Positions 19,837-30,900 of a DNA stretch of 64,000 nt are shown here, in pieces. The notes below the pieces were generated by a model. The model saw nothing but the letters and a program-made list of their open reading frames with translations. It made no database searches and had not been told where the DNA came from. Each line of letters opens with the position of its first letter. Position 1 is the stretch's first letter. The translations under genes were made by a program, and so were the position numbers. This stretch comes from Bacteroidota bacterium (lineage in GTDB: Bacteria; Bacteroidota; Ignavibacteria; Kapaibacteriales; UBA2268): NCBI GenBank assembly GCA_004322215.1, contig SCSM01000006.1, positions 1-64,000 of the forward strand, written 5' to 3'.

Positions 19837-20562
19837 TTGATTTTGGAACTTGAATTATTGAGTAAAGTAAAATTAAACAAAGAAACGATTGAGCAAATAA
19901 AGGAAAGAATGAAGAAAATACTTGTGATTCTTTCTAAAGAATATCCGTATGCTCATATCCAGCTTGAATATGAAAATCCTTTTGAACTGATGGTATCAAC
20001 TATACTCTCTGCACAATGCACGGACGCAAGAGTTAATAAAGTAACTGAAAAATTATTTAAAAAATACAAAAAACCGAAAGATTACGTAAATGTACCTGTT
20101 GAAGAACTTGAAAAAGATATTTTTTCAACGGGATATTACAAAGCAAAGGCAAGACACATTAAGCAGGCATCGAAAGTAATAATTGAAAAGTATAATGGAA
20201 AAGTTCCAGGCACAATGGATGAATTGTTAAAACTTCCCGGTGTTGGAAGGAAGACTGCTAATGTGATATTGGGACATTGTTACGATACTCCGGGAATAGT
20301 TGTGGACACTCATGTAGGTAGAATTGCGAGGCGGCTTGGAATGACGGATTCAATGAATGCAGAAAAAATTGAATATGATTTGATGGAAATTATACCAAAA
20401 AAAGAATGGGTTATATTCACTCATTATTTGATTAATCACGGGAGAAAGGTATGCACTTCGAGAAAAGCGAAATGTGAACAATGCGTTGTATCTCAATTGT
20501 GTCCTTCTGCTTTTAAAATTGACAAAGATAGAGAATATGAGATTAAAAGTATTAACAATTGA
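19837..20562 (+). CDS. nth: Endonuclease III, DNA glycosylase/AP lyase
   Basis: The 241-codon frame has all Nth landmarks: the helix-hairpin-helix LPGVGRKTANV with catalytic Lys139, the catalytic aspartate Asp157 in VVDTHV, and a C-terminal [4Fe-4S] cluster of Cys206-x6-Cys213-x2-Cys216-x5-Cys222. It removes oxidised pyrimidines and cuts the abasic strand in base excision repair. The frame opens with TTG at 19837. An ATG at 19909 with an AAGGA site just upstream would give 217 residues, close to the E. coli length, and is an equally good start. The 3' end overlaps the HAD gene by 26 nt, so the two are probably translated together. Confidence 0.93.
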   Translation: MILELELLSKVKLNKETIEQIKERMKKILVILSKEYPYAHIQLEYENPFELMVSTILSAQCTDARVNKVTEKLFKKYKKPKDYVNVPVEELEKDIFSTGYYKAKARHIKQASKVIIEKYNGKVPGTMDELLKLPGVGRKTANVILGHCYDTPGIVVDTHVGRIARRLGMTDSMNAEKIEYDLMEIIPKKEWVIFTHYLINHGRKVCTSRKAKCEQCVVSQLCPSAFKIDKDREYEIKSINN

Positions 20563-21292
20563 TTTTTGGAATACATTATTCGATTCATCTGGTGGAACCG
20601 AAAGAAATAATTACCGTCTTGCTGCTTTTATTAAGGAAGCTGATAAGTATGGAATTCAATTCAAAGCTGATGATTTTAATGAAGCAATAAAAAAATCCTG
20701 GGAATATTTCAATAATATATGGAAGAATGATATGAGAACTCCCTCCCCATACGAATCAGCTGAGTTCTTCTGGAAAAACTTAAAACTTCCTTATGACAAA
20801 GATTCTATAAAAACTTTATCAGAAGAATTTGGCAATGCTATTCTTGTCAATCCTCCAAAGCTGATTGAAGGTGTGAAGGATTCATTAGAAATATTGAGTA
20901 AGAAATTCAAACTCGGAATAGTTTCTGACACAGGGTTTTCACCAGGCACTGTTTTGAGAAAACTACTCGAAAAAAACTCAATCATTTCTTATTTCGATGC
21001 TTTCAGTTTTAGTAATGAAACGGGTGTTTCCAAACCCCATCCCATAGCTTTTATGACTGTCTTGAACAACTTCGGTTGCAATCCGGAAGAAGCACTTCAT
21101 ATTGGAGACATTGAACAAACAGATATAGAAGGAGCTAAGAAACTCGGAATGAAAGCAATCAGATTCAAAGGAGATACAAGCTATCCCCTTACACCGGAAC
21201 GTGAAGAATTTACAATTGCCGATGCAGAAGCAGAAAGCTGGAGTGAAATAGTAGAATTAATCAATAATTTATCAAAAAAAATTATTACTTAA
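20537..21292 (+). CDS. HAD-superfamily hydrolase
   Basis: I place the start at ATG 20537 inside the end of nth; the longer frame would add residues that only read nth sequence in another frame. The 251-residue product has the HAD motifs: DFWNTLFD near residue 9, 'VSDTGFS' (motif II), the motif III lysine in SKPHPIAF, and 'HIGDIEQTDIEGAKKLGMKA' (motif IV). The order and spacing fit a C1-cap phosphatase of the phosphoglycolate-phosphatase-like group. In motif I the usual second aspartate (DxD) is replaced (D-F-W), as in dehalogenase-like branches, so phosphatase activity is not assured. Confidence 0.86.
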   Translation: MRLKVLTIDFWNTLFDSSGGTERNNYRLAAFIKEADKYGIQFKADDFNEAIKKSWEYFNNIWKNDMRTPSPYESAEFFWKNLKLPYDKDSIKTLSEEFGNAILVNPPKLIEGVKDSLEILSKKFKLGIVSDTGFSPGTVLRKLLEKNSIISYFDAFSFSNETGVSKPHPIAFMTVLNNFGCNPEEALHIGDIEQTDIEGAKKLGMKAIRFKGDTSYPLTPEREEFTIADAEAESWSEIVELINNLSKKIIT

Positions 21293-21353
21293 AATTTCAG
21301 TACATTTTCATAAATTAAATAACTAATAATAATTTTATCGATTTAAAAATTGA

Positions 21354-22556
21354 ATGAGTATGAAAAATCTCAACTGTTACTTTTATCATTTAGTATTTAT
21401 TTTATTTATCTTCAATACTGCTATCATATTCTGTCAGAATCCAGCCAATGATATTTTATACAAGGCATACGAAAAATTAAAAAAATACAAAAGCGTAGAA
21501 TATAATGCAGCCATCGGTTTCAAGTTTTTAAGTGAAGATGACACAATTAAATTAAATGGAAAAGTATTTTTAACAAAAAATTTCAATGATACTATATTTA
21601 AAGCAAATATATGGTTATCAGCAAATGATTCAACATTTAAGTTTTATGATTTAAAGAGTATTTATGACGTTAATACAAAGCAAAAATCAGTAACAAAATA
21701 TGACCCACATAAAGGCCAAAGTTGGATAATAACTGGTAATAATATAGATAATATTTTATGGAATTCATTTTTAAATCCTGAAAAATTCAAGAAATTTACA
21801 GATTCAAGTAATTTGATTTCATTATTAAATGACACGCTAATAAATAATAAAAAATGCTATCAAATAATTATCAAACAACCTGACGAAAACGATTTTTCAG
21901 ATAATCAGTGGCTGTTATTAATAAATCAATCAGACTTTGTACCAATTGTATCAAATTGGAAAATTAAATTTCAGGATAATTATCAAATTGATAACTTTAA
22001 ACTTATTGATTATAGTTTTGACAATGTTCGTAAGGAAAAATATTCATTAAAACAAATACCCAGGTCATATAAAATAGATACTTATAAACCGGAAGTTAAT
22101 AAATCAGATTACAAACTGCTTGATAGCGGCAATGTTTCTCCTCAGATAACAGGTAAAAATTATCGAAATGATATGAAACTTGATACAATTCATTTAAAAG
22201 GTATTATTACATTACTTGACTTTTGGTACACAAGTTGTTTTCCCTGCATTAAAGCGATTCCTGAAATTGAAAAATTAAATGATAAATATCAAGATAAAAT
22301 TCAAATTATTGGGATAAATTGTTATGATAATAACGAAAGAGGTGTTAGCCGTTTTCCAAAATTTTTAAAAAACAATAAAATTAATTATAAAATTCTATTA
22401 ACAGAGAAAGTTATTCCTGAAAAGTATAAGATAAAAGCTTGGCCAACTTTTTATATAATTGATAAAAATGGTTTTGTATATTATACCAAACAAGGATTTT
22501 CTATCAATTTGTATGACGAACTTGATAATGTTTTAAATACTTTATTAAAAAAATAA
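21354..22556 (+). CDS. TlpA-like thioredoxin-fold protein with N-terminal outer-membrane-type domain
   Basis: This 400-residue secreted protein has a signal peptide in its first ~28 residues. Residues ~30-240 form a beta-rich region like the LolA/DUF4292-type lipoprotein-binding fold seen before TlpA domains in Bacteroidota. Residues ~262-400 are a thioredoxin fold with an active-site CFPC at 295-298 in DFWYTSCFPC and the cis-proline 'KAWPTFYII'. It probably acts as a periplasmic thiol-disulfide reductase. The start could also be the ATG at 21360. A bidirectional terminator follows. Confidence 0.82.
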   Translation: MSMKNLNCYFYHLVFILFIFNTAIIFCQNPANDILYKAYEKLKKYKSVEYNAAIGFKFLSEDDTIKLNGKVFLTKNFNDTIFKANIWLSANDSTFKFYDLKSIYDVNTKQKSVTKYDPHKGQSWIITGNNIDNILWNSFLNPEKFKKFTDSSNLISLLNDTLINNKKCYQIIIKQPDENDFSDNQWLLLINQSDFVPIVSNWKIKFQDNYQIDNFKLIDYSFDNVRKEKYSLKQIPRSYKIDTYKPEVNKSDYKLLDSGNVSPQITGKNYRNDMKLDTIHLKGIITLLDFWYTSCFPCIKAIPEIEKLNDKYQDKIQIIGINCYDNNERGVSRFPKFLKNNKINYKILLTEKVIPEKYKIKAWPTFYIIDKNGFVYYTKQGFSINLYDELDNVLNTLLKK

Positions 22557-22572
22557 AACCACTTTTAGAATC

Positions 22573-22602
22573 AAAAAAGCCATCATTTCTGATGGCTTTT
22601 AT
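22573..22602. terminator. Bidirectional rho-independent terminator
   Basis: The hairpin GCCATCA/TGATGGC (22579-22585 and 22590-22596) has a TTTC loop, A6 before it and T4 after it. It lies between the convergent TlpA-like gene and the lipoprotein gene, so it can end both transcripts. Confidence 0.85.
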
Positions 22603-22624
22603 AATCTATCTGCACAATATTTAT

Positions 22625-23491
22625 CTATCTTAGTGTAATTCTTTTTGTTACACCATTAATTGTTACTTCACCAATTTTATCACAAGGTTCTCCGCCAATA
22701 GGGTCGTAGTTTAATATCATTGAATCCCCTTTATCATTCTGAATTGTTAATTTTCCGGAAACAAAAGTTGATGCACATCCAATTTGAACTTTCTTTTTTA
22801 ATGGATAATTGGCGTCAATACTAACAGAGAATTCAACTCCCTTTCTATTAATTCCTTCTGCTGTCCCTGTGTAAACATATTCATCATCCCAAATGTTTAG
22901 AGGAGTAGAATTTCCTGCAATTCTTTCTACAGTTCTGTTCGAATTCCATGATATTGTACCATTTTTTGTCGTAACACTTGCACTATCAACTTCAATTGAC
23001 CACTTATATTGCATTACTCTTTCAATGGTCTTTGTTCCGGTTACTTTATTGTCATTTACATAATAATCATCTAAAGAAACAATAACTTTTGAACCGATTT
23101 GGCGATATGGACCAATGAATTGGGCATGGATTTTACCTCGCCTGTACATTCCGTCAAGACAAAGACAATTTGTTGTTCCAAAATCAATAGTAATTACCCT
23201 GTTAATCGTGTCAATTGACCTTGTCGCACAATTAGGAAGTAATTCCTGGTTAGGTGTTTGAATTTCATTTTGCTCATCATTTTTACCAACAGACATTAAT
23301 GGTGAGTTTTCTCCTTCATCATCCACAAATTCAAAAATTGACGAGTATTCACCTTCAACCAGGGCATTATCTTCCGCTGATTCGATGTTTTCAATTATTG
23401 GATTTGTAGAATTGTTTTTACAACCGTACAAAGAAAGTGAAATAATAGCTAAAGCTATAATAACTAAGTTTAAATAATTTTTCATAATCAC
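22625..23491 (-). CDS. Hypothetical lipoprotein
   Basis: This 288-residue protein begins with a lipoprotein signal ending LSLYGC (Cys24), followed by a short N/S/T-rich spacer. I do not recognise the mature part. It contains three or four strand-rich blocks with 'GRKVTG.TKTIERV' and 'NGTISWNSNRTVERIAG' patterns that recall beta-sandwich lipoproteins of Bacteroidota. Four cysteines in the mature part (in NCATRS, NCLCLDG and EPCDK) could pair. It is probably anchored in the outer membrane. The start may be the second ATG (MK) two codons in. Confidence 0.75.
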   Translation of the reverse strand: MIMKNYLNLVIIALAIISLSLYGCKNNSTNPIIENIESAEDNALVEGEYSSIFEFVDDEGENSPLMSVGKNDEQNEIQTPNQELLPNCATRSIDTINRVITIDFGTTNCLCLDGMYRRGKIHAQFIGPYRQIGSKVIVSLDDYYVNDNKVTGTKTIERVMQYKWSIEVDSASVTTKNGTISWNSNRTVERIAGNSTPLNIWDDEYVYTGTAEGINRKGVEFSVSIDANYPLKKKVQIGCASTFVSGKLTIQNDKGDSMILNYDPIGGEPCDKIGEVTINGVTKRITLR

Positions 23492-23646
23492 TCCGATTAA
23501 TTTAAAAAATAATTTTTTTTTATTTGACTTAACTGGCCCAAAAAAGGTTTAATCTTAAAAAATATCAAATATAAATTAAGTCTGGAAATTTTGTAATTGA
23601 CTATATTTCTTTTAACAAATTTTATTTAATATTTAGCAATCTAAAT

Positions 23647-24774
23647 TTATAATTTCTTAATATAAATCCTTCTTCTTTTATGTAAAACAGGATTGAAGAA
23701 TTTCCATTCACGCTGTACTTTTGTATTGTTTTCGAGCTCCTGGTTCGATTCTGCATATTTGAAACCAAGTTTCATTGCACTTTTGACTATTTCGAGTACC
23801 ATAACTGTATCAACACCTTTTCCTCTATATTCTTTTTTTACTCCTGCGAAGAGGAAATCAATTGTTTCATAAGTCTTCAATCCTTTTAATATATGAAAGA
23901 TGCCGAATGGGAAAAGCCGGCCTTTTGCTTTCTGAAATGCTTTCGATAGCGAGGGCATTGAAACAAGAAATCCTACCATTTCATTATTTTCATTGAATAC
24001 AAACTTTACAAGCTCTTTGTTAATGAAAGATATATACTTATTTATATAGTAATGAACTTGTTTTTCGGTCAGAGGTACTGTGCCGTAGTTTTCAATGAAA
24101 GTGTCTTCGAGCAAACTGAATAATTCTTTAGCATGCTTTTTGTATTCTCTTATCGAATCATACTCAGCTATACGATAGTTATATCTTTTCTTAATCCAAT
24201 CATTCATTTTGAGAAGGTTATCAGGTATTCCTGTGTCATAAGGTGGAGTGGATGAATATTCAACAAAATCTATTTCTTTTTCAAATCCGTATTGTTCTAA
24301 TAATTTTTGATAATAAGGGTAATGATAGTAGGATGCAATTGTAGGAAGTTTGTCGAAACCCTCTATTAATAATCCTTGTGGATCTAAATCGCAAAATCCA
24401 TGAGGTCCGGTTATTTCTTTCATTCCTAAATTTCTACCCCAATCTTCAGCTTTTTGAAACAATGCAGATGCTATGTCAAAATCGTTTATTGTATCAAACC
24501 ATCCAAACCGTATATGTTTAGTATTATATTTTTTATTTGCCGGTTTATTTAAAATAGCGGCTATTCTGCCAACAATATCTTTATTATAATGAGCAAGGAA
24601 TAATTTGACTTCACAAACTTCAAAAGCAGGATTTTTAGTTGGTTTGAATGTTTCAATTTCATCTCTGAGTAATTGAGGTACATAATATTGATTATTTTTG
24701 AATAATTCCAATGGGAATTTTACAAATTCTTTCAATTGTTTATTAGTCAGGACTTCACTTATTTCAATAGTCAA
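23647..24774 (-). CDS. YghO-like GNAT-family acyltransferase
   Basis: This 375-residue protein looks like the uncharacterised YghO/GNAT group that has two weakly similar halves. Visible segments are 'VGRIAAILNKPAN', 'RFGWFDTINDFDIASALFQK', 'GPHGFCDLDPQGLLIEGFDK' and, near the C-terminus, 'FAGVKKEYRGKGVDTVMVLE', where R-G-K-G-V is the acetyl-CoA binding loop. The substrate is unknown. It ends in 'HKRRRIYIKKL', which suggests nucleic acid or acidic-ligand contact but proves nothing. Confidence 0.78.
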   Translation of the reverse strand: MTIEISEVLTNKQLKEFVKFPLELFKNNQYYVPQLLRDEIETFKPTKNPAFEVCEVKLFLAHYNKDIVGRIAAILNKPANKKYNTKHIRFGWFDTINDFDIASALFQKAEDWGRNLGMKEITGPHGFCDLDPQGLLIEGFDKLPTIASYYHYPYYQKLLEQYGFEKEIDFVEYSSTPPYDTGIPDNLLKMNDWIKKRYNYRIAEYDSIREYKKHAKELFSLLEDTFIENYGTVPLTEKQVHYYINKYISFINKELVKFVFNENNEMVGFLVSMPSLSKAFQKAKGRLFPFGIFHILKGLKTYETIDFLFAGVKKEYRGKGVDTVMVLEIVKSAMKLGFKYAESNQELENNTKVQREWKFFNPVLHKRRRIYIKKL

Positions 24775-25038
24775 TATTCACCTGTCTATTATTGGTTGTT
24801 ACAATTTGAAAATTATTTCTAAAAATTGATATTACTCTGTCAATGACAGCTAAGGTACAATATTAAAAATAAGAAAAAAATTATTTTTATTCTACAAAAT
24901 TAAATTCTTCAAAAAAAATAATTAAAAAGATATTTATATAAATCCATTTTGTTTATATTTGGATTATATGATTTGTTAAGACGTGCATTTTATTTAAAAT
25001 CTGCAAATTAGAAATTAATAAAATATAATGGAGGAATA

Positions 25039-27246
25039 ATGAAAAAATTAATTCTTGCTGTGATTCTCATTGCTTTTTTGTTTCAAGAAACAAATGCTCA
25101 AAGTGAAGGGGGACGCCTTGCTTTCGGTTTCAATGGCGGATTAAGCAAATACTGGGGCGAATTTACAGATAATCAGTTCTGGCTCCAGGGACAAGGTTTT
25201 TTACGATATAATATAATCAGAACTTTATCTCTTCAGGCATCATTCGGGTTGACTCAAATCAGGTATAAAACCGATGCAGATGCACTTAAATCCTACCCTA
25301 ACTATTTTGGTCAGGACGCTAAACAAGGTTATAAGTATCCGGGTTTAGCCGCATTAATTACAGATAAGAATTCTGACAGAATTTTAACTTATGAACTGAC
25401 TTTATCATATAATTTCTTTCCCTCGCAAACATTCGTACCTCATGTTTTTGTCGGATTAGGCTATATGAGTTTTGAACCCAAAATTGGCGATACCGGATAT
25501 GAAGGAGCTGCACCAAATAATTCATTGGGAAACTATAAAAAATCAAATATGGAATTTCCTATGGGTATCGGATTTGAAACATATCTTAATGATGACCTTG
25601 TATTGAATGCAAATGTTACTTATAGAATACTCGGAACAGATTATTTAGATGATTTAGCTGATAAAGATTATACTGGGCCAACTCAATCGGGTGTTCAATC
25701 GAAATATGCCGGTTCAAAGGGCGACGATAAACTACTTACATTTGGATTGGGATTAACCTATTACATACTCGGTGAAACCGATTATGATGGTGATGGCTTG
25801 ACAAATGACAGGGAAAGAGAACTCGGCACAGACCCGCGTAATCCGGATACAGACGGAGATGGATTGAAGGATGGTGAGGAAGTTGACAATTATCATTCAA
25901 ATCCTAAAAACCCTGATACAGATGGTGATGGTTTGAACGATTATGATGAACCGATGAAATATAAGACATCTAATTTGAAAGCGGATACGGATGCAGACGG
26001 CGTTAATGATGGTGAAGAACTAACAAGGAAAATTGACCCTCTTAATCCCGATACTGACGGTGACAAGCTTTTAGATGGAGATGAAGTTAACAAATACATG
26101 ACAAATCCATTAAATTCCGATACTGACGGAGATGAACTTACTGATGGCGATGAAGTGTTGAAGTATAATACCAATCCCAAAGCCAATGATACGGATAATG
26201 ATGGTTTGAAGGACGGCGAAGAAGTCAACATGTACAAAACAAATCCTGCACTTGCCGATACAGACAACGATGGCTTAAACGATGGTATGGAAATCCGTCA
26301 GTACAAGACAGACCCGGCAAATTCCGATACAGATGGTGACGGATTAAATGACGGTGCTGAAATTAATGAATATGGAACAAATCCGACTGTTATGGATACA
26401 GACGGAGACAATATAAATGATGGTGACGAAGTACGTAAATACAAGACTAATCCTGTTTCTGACGATACAGATAAAGACGGTCTGAAAGATGGTGAGGAAA
26501 TTTTGACTTATAAGACTGACCCGACTATCCCGGATTCAGATAATGATGGTTTGAAAGATGGAGATGAGGTATTAGTATATAAAACTAATCCTACAAATGC
26601 GGACACTGATGCAGATATGTTGAATGACGGTGATGAGGTTTTGAAATATAAGACCGACCCGTTAGCGACCGATACTGACAAAGACAAGCTTGCCGACGGT
26701 GAGGAAGTTAATAAATTCAAGACTGACCCTGCTAATCCTGATACTGACGGTGACAAAGTTATTGACGGAGACGATGATTGTCCTTTGGTTGCCGGTGAAC
26801 CAAGTATGACAAAAGGCAAGAACGGATGTCCTCAGCCACCGAAGATTGGCACTAAAACTGATTTCCCGGATATACTATTTATCGTGAATACTGATAAATT
26901 TAATTTCGATTACCCGGCAACCTCGCTGAATCTTGCCAAACTTCTCGAGTACGTAAAACAATGCGAAGGATTGTCTGTTGTCATCGAAGGTCATGCTTCA
27001 GAAGAAGGAAATAAGAAGCGTAACCAGGAATTATCTGAATTGAGAGCAAAAAAGGTTGTCGAATGGCTTTTATCCCAGGGAGTAAAAGCTACATCAATTA
27101 GTGGTGCAGTTGGCTACGGTTCATCTCAGCCGAAAGTCAAAGAACCGACTGGTGCTGCATTGAAGAAAATGTCAAAGGAGAATTTAGAAAATATACGGAA
27201 GCAAAACAGGCGAATTACCGTAAAAATTACTAAAACTTGTGACTGA
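25039..27246 (+). CDS. OmpA-family protein with thrombospondin type 3 repeats
   Basis: This 735-residue protein has a signal peptide (residues 1-20), an N-terminal outer membrane beta-barrel (~22-245), an array of calcium-binding TSP3 repeats (248 to ~585), and a C-terminal OmpA peptidoglycan-binding domain (~605-735). The OmpA part has '[20 protein letters not shown]' and '[10 protein letters not shown]'. It should link the outer membrane to the cell wall, with a long, calcium-stiffened rod between. A GGAGG ribosome site sits a few bases before the ATG. A terminator follows. Confidence 0.92.
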   Translation: MKKLILAVILIAFLFQETNAQSEGGRLAFGFNGGLSKYWGEFTDNQFWLQGQGFLRYNIIRTLSLQASFGLTQIRYKTDADALKSYPNYFGQDAKQGYKYPGLAALITDKNSDRILTYELTLSYNFFPSQTFVPHVFVGLGYMSFEPKIGDTGYEGAAPNNSLGNYKKSNMEFPMGIGFETYLNDDLVLNANVTYRILGTDYLDDLADKDYTGPTQSGVQSKYAGSKGDDKLLTFGLGLTYYILGETDYDGDGLTNDRERELGTDPRNPDTDGDGLKDGEEVDNYHSNPKNPDTDGDGLNDYDEPMKYKTSNLKADTDADGVNDGEELTRKIDPLNPDTDGDKLLDGDEVNKYMTNPLNSDTDGDELTDGDEVLKYNTNPKANDTDNDGLKDGEEVNMYKTNPALADTDNDGLNDGMEIRQYKTDPANSDTDGDGLNDGAEINEYGTNPTVMDTDGDNINDGDEVRKYKTNPVSDDTDKDGLKDGEEILTYKTDPTIPDSDNDGLKDGDEVLVYKTNPTNADTDADMLNDGDEVLKYKTDPLATDTDKDKLADGEEVNKFKTDPANPDTDGDKVIDGDDDCPLVAGEPSMTKGKNGCPQPPKIGTKTDFPDILFIVNTDKFNFDYPATSLNLAKLLEYVKQCEGLSVVIEGHASEEGNKKRNQELSELRAKKVVEWLLSQGVKATSISGAVGYGSSQPKVKEPTGAALKKMSKENLENIRKQNRRITVKITKTCD
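25780..26790 (+). repeat. Tandem TSP3 calcium-binding repeat array
   Basis: About 14 full units of 22-23 residues (66-69 bp) plus a partial one, each of the form [13 protein letters not shown]...YKTNP. One unit ([13 protein letters not shown]...) is 22 residues, and one ([13 protein letters not shown]) has lost the usual glycine. The DNA units differ at many positions, so this is an old array held together by protein selection. Confidence 0.85.
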
Positions 27247-27261
27247 TAATTACTTATTACA

Positions 27262-27292
27262 GGGGGTATGAATCCATCATACTCCCTTTATT
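27262..27292 (+). terminator. Rho-independent terminator after OmpA/TSP3 gene
   Basis: The hairpin GGGGGTATGA (27262-27271) and TCATACTCCC (27277-27286) pairs fully with one G-U, has a 5-base loop, and is followed by TTTATTTAT. Confidence 0.75.
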
Positions 27293-27952
27293 TATACGGC
27301 GATAACTAGAGGACAGTTAAAAAACTAATTTTTTATTCATTTAAATATGAATTTGTATTAAGATTGTTTTAAAAAAATTTTGATTTGAATATTAAATTTG
27401 TTTATATTTAAATAAATTAAATTTTGGGTTATTTAGGTTAATTTATTTTTTTTATAATTCTCTGAAATGAATCGGTGTTTAAATAACAATTTGAAAGGAG
27501 GATTAAAAATAAAGATTTATACTTCAACTTTGTTTTCGGAAATTGGAAACACTATTCAAACAATGAGAGGATTGCTTATGAAGTGGCTTAGAACCTTAGA
27601 AAACCGGTTATAAGTTCATTCCATAAAGTTCACAATAATAATTCTTCAAAGTTGCTCACTTTACAAATAGTGAGTTGAATTGAAATAATTTTAAATTTTA
27701 TTAGCTTTAGTTATGATTTGTTATTTTCTCCCGATACAAAACATAATGAATTTAAAGAACAGAATTTCTTTAGGGGATATTTTGTTCAACAGGAATTATT
27801 TTGATTCTGGTTAAATACTACACAGGCATCATCAGATAATAATAAATCTTCACAAGTTAAATCAAATTTTTATAAAAAAAATCAAAGGGTAATAAATTAT
27901 TTAAGTAAATAGGTTTAGTTATAAATTATGTTCAATTAATAATAAGTATTAT
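27293..27952 (+). other. Long gene-free leader before the SusC gene
   Basis: About 660 AT-rich bases without a supported gene. A strong AAAGGAGG is at 27494-27501, but no convincing start follows it. A 48-codon frame runs from 27467 to 27613 in line with it but has no ribosome site of its own. The space could be a long 5' leader of the SusCD transcript or the remains of a lost gene. Confidence 0.5.
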
Positions 27953-30900
27953 ATGAAAAAATTTTTTGTTTACCTAATTGCACTCTCGATTGTCCTAGTT
28001 GGTACTCTTACAGCACAGGACAGACAGATTTCCGGCAAGATTTCATCTGATAAAGGTGAAGCACTAACGGGTGTAACTGTCATGGTTAAGGGAACTGCTA
28101 TCGGAACTTTTACAAAATCCGACGGAACATACAAATTGTCGGTTCCAAAAACGGCAAGAACCCTTATATTTAAGAGATTAGGCGTCAAGACCAAGGAGTT
28201 GAGCATCGGTTCAAACGATGTCATTAATGTAACGATGGAAGAAGATAAAATCCTGATGGATGAAGTCGTTGTTACTGCCATTGGCCTTGAAAGAGAAAAG
28301 AAATCACTTGGATATTCTGTTGAAGAAGTCGGTGGAAAGATTATTTCTGAATCCAGAACGACAAATATTCTGAACTCATTGACAGGTAAGGTTGCAGGTG
28401 TACAGGTAACAAATTCATCGGGTACACCCGGTGCTGCATCATATATTAAAATTCGCGGCATATCATCAATAACAGGAGAGAATCAACCATTATTTGTAAT
28501 TGATGGTGTACCGATTGATAATACTATGAGTTACAGCGGTAATCCTGATGATGGAAATAATAATTTGTTGGAAGGGGTAAATTATTCAAACCGTGCAATT
28601 GATATAAATCCCGACGACATAGAATCGGTTAGTGTGTTGAAAGGTCCTGCCGCAACTGCTTTATATGGAATCAGAGCGGCAAGTGGTGCAATCATTATAA
28701 CAACAAAAAAAGGAACGATGAGTGAAGGTGAGCCAATAAATGTGAGCTTTTCAGCAACATCAACTTTCGAAGAAGTTAATAAAATGCCTGAAATGCAAGA
28801 CAAGTATGCCCAGGGACAATTAGTTGATGCTGCAGGAAAAAGAATGGGACAAAATGGCTTTAATGTGAATACAGCAGTTCCGACTTATAGAGGACCGGGT
28901 AAACATGAGTCATTATCTTGGGGACCTCCCCTCACAGGTCTTTCCTGGGATGGTCAACCGAATATTTACGATAAAAACGGAAATATTGTTCTCAATAGTG
29001 ACCCATCTGCAGTAAAACCGGTTACTCCTTATGATAATATCGGGAATTTTTTCCAAATGGGTTCTACTTATACAGAATCATTAAATATGGCTGGTGGTAC
29101 GGAGTTTGGTTCTTACTTCTTCTCTTTATCGAATTCAACATCAAAGGGTATTATTCCAATGAGTACATTCGACAGAACTACTGTAAGAATTACTGGAGAA
29201 GCAAAAATTTCTTCGAGATTAAAAGCATCAGGTTCTATGAGTTATTCAAATTCCGGTGGCACAAGAATTCAAACCGGTTCAAACACATCCGGTGTCATGC
29301 TTGGTTTAGTCCGTACTCCTTGCACATTTGACAATTCTAACGGTTTTGGAAAAGACGGTGCAAGCAATCCAGAAGCTTATATGTATCTCGATAATAACAC
29401 ACAAAGAACATATAGAGGTGTTGGTTTTTATGGTGCGCCTTATGGATACTATGATAATCCATTCTGGACTGTTAACAGAAATACATTTAAGGATAATGTA
29501 GATAGATTTATAGGATATTTTCAGACTAATTATTATGTTGCCGAATGGCTGGATATAATGTACAGACTTGGTGCTGATATTTATTCTGACAAGAGGAAGA
29601 TGGATTTCTCGATTGGATCAAGCAATGTTCCTGCCGGACAGATACAAGATCATCAACTTTTCAATAGTGATATAAATTCAGACTTAATATTAACTTTTAC
29701 TCAAAAGATTACTGATGATTTATTTGCTAAGTTTTTACTTGGTAATAATATGTATCAATCAAAAGGTACAAGTATATATGTACAAGGGGATGGTCTGAAA
29801 AATTTTGGCTTTTATTATTTGTCAAATGCAAGTAGCGAGATATCCAGACAAAGTAGTAGTACTTTAAGGAGATTGGCTTTTTATGGCGACTTGACTTTAG
29901 ATTATAAGAGCATGATTTATTTGAACGGAACACTGAGAAATGAAATGTCTACAACATTACCTGAGGCAAACAACTCATTTTGGTATGGTGCTGGAAATTT
30001 ATCTTTCGTTTTTACTGAAGCTTTTAAAGATGTCATGCAGGGAAGTGCTTTATCATTTGGCAAATTAAGATTTAATTATGCGATTGTTGGTAAAGATGCC
30101 CCATTGTTTAGTACAACAACACCTTATATTCCACCAACATATGCTGATGGTTGGACAAGTGGAATATCCTTCCCAATTTTAAAAACTGTCGGCTATGCTA
30201 CAGGTGATGTACTTGGTAATGACAAATTAAAACCTGAAAAGACAACATCATTTGAAGTAGGTGTGGACTTAAGTTTCTTTGATAATCTTTTTGGTTTAAA
30301 TTTAACTTATTATTCCTCCAAAAGTGTAGACCAAATTTTCAATGTTCCAATTTCAGCTACATCAGGTTATTGGAGAAAGGTTATGAACGCAGGAGAAATT
30401 TCAAATAACGGCTTTGAGGCTGTTTTAACTGCAACACCTGTAAATTCGAACAATTTTAAATGGGATTTTGCCATTAACTTTTCAACTTATAAGAATATGG
30501 TTGATAAATTAGCTGATGGAGTTGAGAATATTTTCTTAGGCGGCTTCGAAGGTTCATCAATCAGGGCAGTTGCCGGAAAACCGTATGGCTCGATATTTGG
30601 ATTTGGCTGGCTGAGAGATGCTAATGGTAACGTTGTCATCAATGACGACCCGAATACTTCCGAGTATGGATATCCTATTTTAGACCCATTGGAAAAAGAT
30701 TTTGGAAGTGCAAATCCGGATTGGCTGATGGGTATTAGAAATACATTAACTTGGGAAGGATTGTCTTTCAGCTTCTTGCTGGACTTTAAGCAAGGTGGTG
30801 TACTTTGGGATGGTACGAGAGGAGCATTATATTACTTTGGAACATCAAAGGATACTGAAATCAGAACTTCTGATTTGGATTCAAACCATGTTTTCACAGG

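Noticed and set aside
24940..24985. Bacteroidota-type promoter (TTTG / TAnnTTTG) before the OmpA/TSP3 gene
   Set aside because: TTTG and TATATTTG-like pieces are present but the spacing does not fit the consensus, so no promoter is claimed.
25780..26790. Regular ~69-bp repeats that could be taken for a CRISPR-like array
   Set aside because: They encode a continuous in-frame TSP3 protein, the units vary at codon positions and there are no unique spacers.
25941..26819. Long serine-rich open frames on the minus strand over the TSP3 repeats
   Set aside because: They are antisense shadows of the repeat array and resemble no family.
27467..27613. A 48-codon frame in the SusC leader (starts MNRCLNNN)
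   Set aside because: No ribosome site before its ATG and no recognisable family; the strong AAAGGAGG lies inside it.
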